Assembly: GCA_947172415.1 (NCBI GenBank)
Contig: OX359195.1
Coordinates: 4,873,501 to 4,937,500, forward strand
Direction: 5' to 3'
Source: Chondrosia reniformis
Taxonomy: Eukaryota; Porifera; Demospongiae; Chondrillida; Chondrillidae
Length of the DNA: 64,000 nt
Shown: positions 21,637-30,500 of the stretch, one piece after another
Layout of the letters: each line of letters begins with the position of its first letter
Numbering within the stretch: position 1 is the first letter of the stretch
The notes under the pieces: model-generated
Told to the model about the DNA's origin: nothing
What the model saw: the letters and a program-made list of their open reading frames with translations, nothing else
The model's database searches: none
Program-made: the position numbers and the translations under genes

Positions 21637-22475
21637 TTGAAGAAACGACAGAGCCAGCACAAGAGTACAACACAGACTTCCACAGTGATTGACTTGACAT
21701 CCGAACCGGACACAAATGAGAGCTCATCTACTAAGAAGAAAGTTGATAAGTGGGTGAAAGTTGAGGATGTCTGTCTCACAACCGCAGATCAAGGAATCCT
21801 TCTGCATCCAACAGCGTGGGTGACAGACAACATTCTTGCGCAGGCCAAAGGCTATTGCAGAGGCAAACTGGTGCATGGTCTTCAACCTCCTTGCATTGGG
21901 CAGATGTGTGCCTTTGATATCCAGAAGGGAGATTTCATCCAGATTGTCAACAATGGACATGCCCATTGGCTTACTATAAGCACAATTGGGGCAGTGGATG
22001 GCACAGTGAATGTTTATGACAGCCTATACATGAGCGCCAGCTCGTGTATAAAAGAACAAGTTGCAGCTATTGTCCATACAGATAATAAAGAGATCACTCT
22101 GAACTTCATTGATGTTCAGATGCAGAGAGGTACATATGATTGTGGCTTGTTTTCATTGGCATTTGCCACATGTCTTGCAAATGGGTGTTTGCCAGAGAAG
22201 CAACTCTTTGGTCAAGGCAAAATGAGAAATCACCTACGTGAGTATACTTGCAGAAAGGAGAGCTGACCATGTTCCCCATCATGAAAGAGAGAACGCCCAA
22301 GAAAGTCATCAGAGCAGTGGACACAGTAACTGTCTTTTGCGACTGCAGAATGCCGGAACACAACAGCATGATTCAGTGTTGTAAATGTGACGAATGGTAT
22401 ACCACATACCATGTGTGGATGTACCTAAAGCAGCATTAGAAAATAGCGAAGAGCCATGGTACTGTAACAAGTGTT
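21637..22475 (+). pseudogene. Ulp1-type protease plus PHD-like finger of the transposon
   Basis: The frame 21637-22266 encodes a C48/Ulp1-like cysteine protease fold. Visible catalytic landmarks are NGHAHWL (His), VNVYDSLY (Asp) and RGTYDCGLFS (Gln-region and Cys). After a frame change the next frame carries CDCRMPEH, then CCKCDEWY. A further 1-nt shift leads into CVDVPKAALE and PWYCNKC, completing a PHD-like zinc finger whose stop lies in a hairpin at 22459-22515. Ulp1 or OTU protease and PHD modules are typical of Ginger elements. In a working element these would be one multi-domain protein with the integrase or a second product. The frame breaks make it a relic. Confidence 0.75.
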
Positions 22476-22515
22476 AACTTAAACTGGTAGTTCAAGTTAA
22501 CACTTGTTACAGTAC
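22459..22515. repeat. 22-bp perfect hairpin overlapping the transposon stop codon
   Basis: Arms 22459-22480 and 22494-22515 are perfect inverted complements around a 13-nt loop. The left arm encodes the last Cys-Asn-Lys-Cys codons and the TAA stop. Just downstream, 22610-22740 has four diverged repeats of AATGTTTAAATA(A/C)G and CAGTATTATTT. The hairpin could mark an RNA 3' end, or could be a small duplication of the transposon's own terminus. Confidence 0.8.
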
Positions 22516-22884
22516 TGGCTTCTGATTTTATTGTCTCTATAGCATTTGCCATAGTGTTGTTTCTTTTGATAGCCGTGTTCATATCAGTTTCATTCATTTT
22601 CATAGAGACAATGTTTAAATAAGGTAGTATTTTATTGTACACTTAATGTTTAAATAAGACAGTATTATTTAATGTTTAAATACGGCATGCAGTATTTTAT
22701 TGTACTTAATGTTTACATAAGGCAGTATTATTTGTATCGTCAGTAAGCAGTGTATAGGTATCACTATTCAATGCAGCTAGCTATAGCTAAATATAATATA
22801 CATATTGCATATTGCTCAGTGCACATAGGTCTATATACATCTACAATGTAGTATAGCTACCTTAGCTTGTTCCTTGCTGCGCAG

Positions 22885-23357
22885 CTGGCAGGCACAATAC
22901 ATCTTTGAGCCTTAGCACTCCATAAATCATTAAAGAAAAACCTCTCTGACCCAGTGCTTGAACTTGGGACAGTTTCCACTTGTACAAGGATCATTCTTGA
23001 GACAGTGTGTGATTTTTTAAAGTTTAATTTTGGTGACAGTCTTGCTTGAATTCTCGGCGTTTTCGAATATAGAATCGAACGTATACTCGTACTCTCCCTA
23101 TAGAACGTGTACTTTCTGTAGAATCGAACGTACTCTCTCTATATAGAATCGAACGTACTCTCTCTATATAAAATCGAACGTACTCGTACTATTCCTATAG
23201 AATCGAACGTACTCGTACTATTCCTATAGAATCGAACGTACTCGTACTATTCCTATAGAATCGAACGTGCGCAATCTATAGAATGCGCGACAATCTATAG
23301 ATTGGCCCGCATTGTAGGAATTCCTAGATTGCGCAAATCCATAGAAAGCGCGGAACA
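22885..23357 (-). repeat. right terminal inverted repeat containing an inverted copy of exon 1
   Basis: Mirror of the left end: CGAACGT-containing units, CTATAGATTGGCCCGC, and GCGCGGAACA at the tip. Its inner part, about 22900-23040, is an inverted, partly decayed copy of transposase exon 1; for example GACCCAGTGCTTGAACTTGG mirrors the exon's CCAAGTTCAAGCACTGGGTC. The inverted ends are thus about 470 bp or more and include coding sequence. Confidence 0.8.
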
Positions 23358-23434
23358 TATATACGTATTTACACAATTAATAAATATGTTAAAGTGTTCA
23401 CACAGCAAGCATATTATGTGAATGTTACAGTTTT

Positions 23435-24529
23435 CTACAAAATGGCTCTGGATGTAAAAATTTGATCAGCCAATTTGGCCAGGTGGTCTCGAAATTCAAG
23501 ATGTTTATAATTCTTTTCGGGAGTTTTTCCAAATCCATGAATTGCCCCCCACCATGCAGCAGCAAGTATTCCAGTGCTGTCACTATCTCCGCCATGAAAC
23601 ACTCCACGATGACAGAGCTCAATCCATGAATCACCAGCCCCCAGTATAGCATCATATGCAATGAGTGGAGCATCATGTCCACTTGCACCTCCTACTCCAC
23701 TGAAACTAACACTTTTATAAAATTTATCTCGTTTTACCACATCAAAATCCTCAGGAAATACAGGCATGGATTTGCCATCTTCAATTCCTCTTAGCTTCAA
23801 ATACTTCTGCCACTCTGTCTTGAAGTAAGGCCACACCATCTTGTTCTCTGGTACATCTCTGCCTTGCTTTTCAATGTATTTCTCGGCCTTTTCTACTGCT
23901 TCCAATAACCCAATGCCCCACTCAATCAATGGCTTGTTTTGGATGGCATAGGAGGTGAATAGTGCCACGGCCATTGCTCCTAAGAATCCTGTTGGATGGT
24001 TGTGAGTCATTCGTCCACTTTCTATGCTCACAGCGATTAGTTCCTCCAGCTTTGAGGGATCGCTGAAATACAGACCAATAGGAACGGCACGCATTGCGGC
24101 ACCGCAACCACCGCCCATCATGTTAAACGGAATGTGCCATCCATTTGGGCGATCGGGACGAAGTCTATGCGTTGAGGACGAGCACGTCATCCCAGGTGCT
24201 CTGCCTTGCATTTCCTTCATGCAATCCTTATATTTCCTGGCAAAAGTACTATACAGTGTTTTTTTCGGCTCTTCGCTATCTCTCCAGTCGGAAAGCAAGG
24301 CTTCGGCTGTGGCTATGTGCATTATGGTATCATCGCTCACTCGATAGTTCTTGGGGGTAACAGAAATGGCTTCAACTCCACCCAGTTCTTGCACATTTTC
24401 ATGAATCTTCTTTCCCTGACGCATGAACTCCCAATAGCCATTTTTATAGCCTAGCGCGTCGCCGACACCACCTAAGACCATACACGCCACAAAGCGTTCT
24501 TGTAAGGAAACTTCTTGTACTTCGGCCAT
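23435..24529 (-). CDS. ADPRH: ADP-ribosylarginine hydrolase (ARH1/ADPRH family)
   Basis: Single-exon 364-residue protein starting ATG GCC GAA; the family is about 350-370 residues. It belongs to the ADP-ribosylglycohydrolase fold with a di-Mg centre. Metal-binding landmarks visible are the N-terminal GGVGDALGYKNG (residues 20-31), VSDDTIMH (64-71) and HGGDSDST (312-319), and GGGCGAAMRAVPIG (139-152) is the conserved central motif. ARH1 enzymes remove ADP-ribose from arginine in proteins, in the cytosol. The Tyr/Asn-rich KNGYWEF segment after the first motif is ARH1-like rather than ARH3-like, so arginine specificity is favoured by inference. All expected catalytic acids are present, so it is probably active. 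It ends 78 bp beyond the Ginger-like element, which therefore inserted just downstream of this gene's 3' end. Confidence 0.92.
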   Translation of the reverse strand: MAEVQEVSLQERFVACMVLGGVGDALGYKNGYWEFMRQGKKIHENVQELGGVEAISVTPKNYRVSDDTIMHIATAEALLSDWRDSEEPKKTLYSTFARKYKDCMKEMQGRAPGMTCSSSTHRLRPDRPNGWHIPFNMMGGGCGAAMRAVPIGLYFSDPSKLEELIAVSIESGRMTHNHPTGFLGAMAVALFTSYAIQNKPLIEWGIGLLEAVEKAEKYIEKQGRDVPENKMVWPYFKTEWQKYLKLRGIEDGKSMPVFPEDFDVVKRDKFYKSVSFSGVGGASGHDAPLIAYDAILGAGDSWIELCHRGVFHGGDSDSTGILAAAWWGAIHGFGKTPEKNYKHLEFRDHLAKLADQIFTSRAIL

Positions 24530-25107
24530 GAGATGCTTTGCTTTTGCTTCTTTACTCTATCTATATTCGTACTGTACATGTTATGCTTAAATAGGGAAGA
24601 GATTCGTTTTAAAAATAGTAACAAACACATTACATCACCGGTGTTACTATATATACATCAAATGAATCATGTAAGATGACACTAATGCTTGAACATGACG
24701 AATGCAAATCTCTTTCAGTTGTAACCTTAGTCATATAATCTATATAAGGCACAGTTGTATGCAGCTGTGCATATCTTATTAATGGAAAATATGTATGTAG
24801 TGCATTTTGATCTTTGATCAAAATTAGCTATATAGCTAATTACTCTCTTATCTGTATACATATGTACAAACTATATCTCTTTTTAACTTGATAATAATCT
24901 GTATTTGTCTGAATAGAAGCCGGGTATTGTTTAGTGGCTGAGGTTAGATGGGCTATTTGTAAATAGAGGCCGGGCATTTAGGTGTCAAAAATATGGGAAT
25001 GAAATAGAGACATGGGTCTCTATTCTAACAAATACATTATTCATATAACCAGCTGCTGCAAATCATATACCATTATATATATACATATATTATCATATTT
25101 TAAACAG
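24530..25107. other. intergenic, no gene seen
   Basis: AT-rich spacer upstream of the ADPRH-like gene. Two similar short blocks (AATAGAAGCCGGGTATTG near 24914 and AAATAGAGGCCGGGCATT near 24961) look like a repeat pair. No coding signal recognised. Confidence 0.45.
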
Positions 25108-25612
25108 TACAAGACTTTAGTCACACTGCTGCTGGCTTGAAAAAGCATCTAAATCCTCAACTTCTGTAGTATAGTTTACACAGATCATATAAGGTAGAAC
25201 ACATGTCCTACCATTACCTTTTCACACCTTAGTATAGACTGGATGCCATAAACTGATATCAACAAAGGTTCCAGTCTTAAAGGGGTCTCAGCTAATAATC
25301 ACAGTAGATTTGATTTGCCTTGAGAGGGAGCAGAGGCCTTTATATCCCTACTAGAGAGTATGGTATATATGTCAAACAATGTCCCTTATGTGCAAGTTAC
25401 CAAATGGTCTCTAACCCAGTTGAATGCATGCAATAAGTTCCAGTCTTAAAGGGATTCAGTCTCAGCTAATAATCATCTTCAGTCTATACTAAGGTGTGAA
25501 AGGTTAATTGGAGGGCCATGTGTTCTACCATATATGATCTGTATAAATTACTACTCTCTAAACAGAAGTTAATGCTTTTTCAAGCCTACAGCAGTGTGAC
25601 TAAAGTCTTGTA
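25108..25612. mobile_element. MITE with ~160-bp inverted arms
   Basis: The left arm starts TACAAGACTTTAGTCACACT at 25108, and the right arm ends with its reverse complement at 25612. Inverted similarity extends roughly 160 bp, including the CAGATCATATAAGGTAGAAC and AGTATAGACTG blocks. No open frame. A related, partly deleted copy lies at about 26925-27235, so it is a dispersed family. Confidence 0.75.
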
Positions 25613-25885
25613 TACTTTTCAAAATGTGATTTTCCATGTACAACCATCAACAATACTGACTTTCACAGAATGTTGTATCTTGTTTCTTTATTAATCCCTC
25701 TGTACATTCTCATGGATCAATAATTTGTATCTGCTAGTTAGGTATATAGTAGTGTATATTTGATTGTAAACTATGTTTGTACAATATCAAATGTACTGGT
25801 TCAGGGGGATTATTGCTGGTAAATTGTAAATGAAAAAAAATGGCCGCGAATGAATGCATGTTCGTCTAGATCTAGATTTTGCATC

Positions 25886-26404
25886 ATGGATAGTAGCTAT
25901 ATAGAGCTACCCTGTAATTGCCGCGCTAGATTATGGAAACCAGAAGACAGGGAAATCGTTGGAGAAATTATTAGGGAAATATTAGAATCCTATGGAATCG
26001 CTTATGAACCAGATAACGCCGATAGAGACGCATTGTTAGTAGAGGAATACTACATCAAGGATAATAGAGGCGAATTTTGGGTAGTGGAGACTCACTTGGG
26101 AAGAGTCGTGGGTACTTCTGCCTTCTACAAGTCAAACAAAGGCGATGAAAGTGTTGAAATACGTAAAATGTATTTGGTTCCAGAAATGAGAGGCAAAGGT
26201 CTTGGAAAGGCTCTTTTAAACCTAATCGAACAGAGGATTAAGGCCAAAGGTTACATGAAAGTGTATCTTGAGACCGCCTCAGTATTGAAGGAAGCCTGCA
26301 TTATGTATCAAAGAGCTGGATACTTGCCTACTTGTGGAGTCGAAACGGAAAGATGTGACATAATGATGGTCAAAGAATGCACTGACATAGTAACCTTTAA
26401 ATGA
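25886..26404 (+). CDS. GNAT-family N-acetyltransferase
   Basis: Single-exon protein, 172 residues from the ATG at 25886 (an upstream in-frame ATG at 25850 would add 12 residues that lie outside the fold). The GNAT core is clear: VVGTSAFYK (strand 4 region), VEIRKMYLVPEMRGKGLGKALLN split by the acetyl-CoA binding loop R-G-K-G-L-G-K, GYMKVYLETAS (strand 5) and MYQRAGYLP near the C terminus. GNAT enzymes move an acetyl group from acetyl-CoA to an amine. The short single-domain architecture resembles small-molecule or amino-acid acetyltransferases, but the substrate cannot be read from sequence. It stands alone between two repeat-rich spacers, with no intron. A tight cluster of bacterial-looking features is not seen, so origin by transfer is not claimed. 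Confidence 0.88.
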   Translation: MDSSYIELPCNCRARLWKPEDREIVGEIIREILESYGIAYEPDNADRDALLVEEYYIKDNRGEFWVVETHLGRVVGTSAFYKSNKGDESVEIRKMYLVPEMRGKGLGKALLNLIEQRIKAKGYMKVYLETASVLKEACIMYQRAGYLPTCGVETERCDIMMVKECTDIVTFK

Positions 26405-27537
26405 TTTATAAAGAAATTATATTTATGCAGTACATTGTAGCAATGTTTATAATTACTTTAGTACACTACTGTGTACCCAGTTTGCAGATAATGATTCCTG
26501 TTTGGTCAAATAGGCTATATACTTGAGCAATAACAAAAAGCTAATATTAAAGTACTATTATAAGCTGTACTAGTTTAAGGAGGTATTTATGTATACATAC
26601 GTACTTAAGCTTATTTCTCTCTTGTGCTATAAAACTAGTTGTTGGATTATGTATCAGCAGTTATTTGGTGACACCAGAAAAATATGGTCAGTGTAATTCA
26701 TGGTAACCTGTAGGTGCAATATTTGTCTATATTTGCCCTATATCTCACCATACATTAAATTTATATACATTAATGCTGCAACTCTTTCAGATGGACAGAT
26801 AGGAAGCTGAAACTTGGTGTCAGCATTCACAGATATCCATAAAACATATCCAAAGAGTTTTGCAAATTTTGATGTTCACTATATATAGCTGTTAGGACAT
26901 CGTATGGTGTATATATAAAAAAGACCTCAGCCTTTTTGCGCAAGTTACCAATTGCAAATAGCCTCAATAACTCAGTTGCTTATACAAGCAACCATCGGTA
27001 TGACAGCTCCCTCTCAATTGCAAGGAAAATCAAATCTGCTGTGGTTATTAGCTGAGACCCCTTTAAGACTGGAACTTTAATTGTTGATATACGTACAAGG
27101 CATGGAGATTCATCTTCAGTCTATGTGAAAAGGTAATTGGTAGACCATGCGTTCTACCTTATATGATCTGTGTAAACTACTATTCTCTATGCAGAAGTTG
27201 AGGATGTCAATGTAGCAGTGTGACTATATATAGAATACGTACATATGACTATAGGTACATAGAATATATATATATAGAAATGATTCCATAATACACTCAG
27301 CAGTTTGGTTTTAAAATCAGTTTAAGTCCATTCTTGTTTAACAGAAAGTACAGCTTTATTATCACAGTTTAGCAATTCAAAGATAGTGTGTTCAATAGTT
27401 CTGTAATTAATCTAATTCTAATTTTTCCGATAAGATTATTAAATTTTACAGGTGAGACAAAGAAAAGTACTATATATGGACATAGTTATTATTATAAACT
27501 GAGTCTATCTAGTATACATGCACTGATATCCAATAGT
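26405..27537. other. intergenic with a partial MITE copy
   Basis: About 26925-27235 is a deleted, rearranged copy of the 25108-25612 element, recognisable by ACCCCTTTAAGACTGGAAC, GTTCTACCTTATATGATCTG and the CAGTGTGACTATA end. The remainder is AT-rich with no coding signal. Confidence 0.55.
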
Positions 27538-30500
27538 TTATATTTCCTCATGAAGCTTCGTGAAACTGCGTAGGTTGTATTTTATTTTAGTCACTGACAC
27601 AAACTTGCTTTTAGCCCCGGTATGCCTTTCATGCTTAAATCGTCTTTTTTTGCCTTTAGGATGTCTTTGAAGAAAATCTTCTAATGGATAGTCCTTCCAA
27701 GCAGGTTGATTACGAGCTTGCACTTCACTGTCAGAAGCATAGGTGAATCCTCCAGAAAGACCAAATGGCTTAATATTGTAGGAGTGTGCAGATGCTCTTG
27801 TATTATTGTTACTATAAGGACCATAACTTCCATCATCACTTGGCTGAAATTCTTCTCCTGAATTTAGAGGGTAGGGCCATACTTCCATTGGGAGAATTTT
27901 AGGCTTTCCATCAGAAAGAAATGATGGAGATGGGAAGGTCATGGAGGTTGGCTCTTGCCGCTGTTGAAGCCGACGCATTTTCTTTTTCTTTTTTCCCTTT
28001 TCAATTTTATTCTTTTTCTTCTGAGCAGACTTTGAGAGTGGATTACCACTTTCATCTACTCTAGAAATTGACACTTCAGACCCTATGGCTGCATGCCCAT
28101 CCAAAGCAGTCCTTTGTCTGGGCATGGGCAATAAAAATCGTTTCTTATCTAGCTTTGCAGAAATTAGGCAAATGAAAGTGTCCAGCGAATACAACATGTC
28201 ACCACATCTCAACTTTGGACTTCTAGAGATTATGGATAAAAGCCTTGCATTCCTTTCCCCGGTCAATTGACGTACTGCTACATCCACTTCCATCTGGAAG
28301 TTTGCTATTCGATCAATAAGGCCAGGGTGTCTATTCATAGCAGTACTGAAGTCACTTGAGTCTGATTTGCTGTGAGCTTCTGCTAGTGCTGAAAACAGGC
28401 CTTTACTGCTTAGCTTATCAATAACACCTAAAGATAGCAATCTGTTCTTCAGTGCTTCCAAATCCATTTTGGGGTAGACTAAGTAGGCATCAATGGCCCT
28501 AACGAGATTGATTGCAGCCTCTTCAAGCAAAAACACTTCATTTCCCTCTTTCCTTACATGGGTATTTGTTCTGACTTCCAACATTGCAGAGCTGGTGATC
28601 TCTGGTGTCTTTGATTTGGACTCCTTGCCTCTGTGTTGGCATTTACTACCTGGTAGAATTGAGAAGATCCTTGTGACTTCATCAATTGGGAAAACCTCTA
28701 TCTTCTTGATACAATCCTTTAAATTAGTTTTTAAAGTAGCAAAGCCTAACCAATTCAGCATCCAATTCTTGTAATGCTGGTAAGAGGCAAAGTTTATGTA
28801 CAGCAGAAGCAAAACAGCCATATCCTGTAATAATTCTCTTAGGTTTTTGGAGCTTTCCACAGCAGGTGAGTCTTTAACCAGTCTTGATTCCTTCAGACTC
28901 AGGTTTTCATGCAAACTGATCAATTTCTCAGTTAGGAAAACCCAGTATGGTATATCATATAAAAGGTACGATTTCTGCCTGCTCTCATCTTCTAGGCACT
29001 TCCAGTATGTCAAAGCTATGGGTAATTGTTCAAGGGGATTTTTAGTATTAAATCTGGCAGGAATGCAGGGCAAGGCTCTTTTGGGTACTAAAAGGCTGAT
29101 ACAGTTAAGATCCTATACAAAAGAAGATACAGATTTTATTTTAAAGTTATTTAAAATGGCAGTTACGTTTATTGGTAGCATCCACTTTCTTAAATTGTAA
29201 TTTGTACCACTTGACAGACTCACCTTTTTCTGACCTGGTGTTACCTCCAGCCTTTGGTCAATTTCTTGCATGTTACCAATAGGTTGACTACTGAGCTTCT
29301 GAAGATAGGCTTTCGGCGGTGGTGACCTTTGTCTGAATATATCCTTCACAATACAGTCAGCACAGTTGCACTGGATACATTCCGGTGTACCCTCCGATGC
29401 TTCGTCTAACACTATATAAACCTCCCTGTCTGGATCTATTGATGGTGCGTTTTCTTTTGATTCTGAGGTAAAACTACCTCTTAATTCATTTTTTGGCTCT
29501 TTTACAGGCTCTCCATAGTCTCGACTTCCAACAGAGAGGTCACTACTTTCACCTCTTTTATCCACTTCAGGACCTAAGGAATGTAAGAATGTATAGAAAC
29601 ATAATATGGAAGATCAAGTGAAGATATTACGCCATATCCCATATTGCACAGAAACTGTACTGTCATGCTGTAAAAGTTCTCTCTGGCGAATTAGTTCCCC
29701 TGGGCCTAAAACGGCAATGGTGTGTTGCCAAATCTGTTTAGGCTGAGTTACAGTTTGACAGTTCTATATCCTAAATAGCTTATACCGTAGTTCGGGAAAT
29801 TTTCGTGGGAAAAATTTTCGTGTTAAATATTTTCGTGGTCTGGGGGCTACCACGATTGTTGCTGCTGGTACTTCGGACGAAAGTGAGCCCTTTGGGTCCG
29901 GTAAACCGTCCTTGCACTGCAGGTATCGCAGTAGAGCCATTTTGGCCGTGCTCAGCTGTGTTGCGTTTACATATATGTAGATTGTACAACATGTTATTAT
30001 TCATTGTTAAAAATATTTCGTGCGATAAATTTTCATGGTTTGAGCCAACCACGAAAATATTTTAACAACGAAAATTTCCCCTATTATGGTAGTATTCATG
30101 CATCTATAGCCATAAACATATATGTAGCTTGAACTTACTATATGCAATCTGAGGGCATGTTATTAAGCCTTCTGACTGATAATCCTGTTTCTGATGCAAC
30201 TCTGAAGGTTCACAATTATTGGCCATTTGTGTGATGCGTTGAACTGCTAAATAGCTCTCCTCAGCGACTGCCTTCAAGTCCTTGAGAAGCTCCTTTCCTC
30301 TCATGCTACGATGCTGTATTTTATTGAGCAATTCACGTGTCTGACTTAGTAGCTTGGCAGACTTGTGCAGATTGTCTTCGTCTTCAGTAGGAGAATGAGG
30401 TCTCTTAATTCCAACAACTTGAGGAGGGGAAAGGGAGACTGTAGTAGCTGTTTGTGCTTGACTAGCTAGGTGGATCTGATCAGGGTTCACAGGATCAACA

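Larger units (their letters stand above)
18656..23357 (+). mobile_element. Ginger-like DNA transposon, 4.7 kb, with long terminal inverted repeats
   Basis: Ends are TGTTCCGCGC at 18656 and its complement GCGCGGAACA ending at 23357. Both are flanked by TATA (up to TATATA), consistent with a 4-6 bp target duplication, though the AT-rich flanks make this ambiguous. The inverted ends carry tandem CGTTCGATTCTATAGGAAGA-like units (18770-18965 and 23065-23265) and palindromic CAATCTATAGATTG blocks. Inside are a retroviral-type DDE integrase, a GPY/F-like segment, a CxC-type cysteine cluster, an Ulp1-family protease and a PHD-like finger. This set is typical of Ginger elements (cut-and-paste transposons related to Ty3/gypsy integrases). 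Several frameshifts indicate a dead copy. Confidence 0.85.

Noticed and set aside
23425-24454. Several plus- and minus-strand ORFs inside the ADPRH-like gene
   Set aside because: Alternative-frame shadows of a well-supported conserved enzyme.
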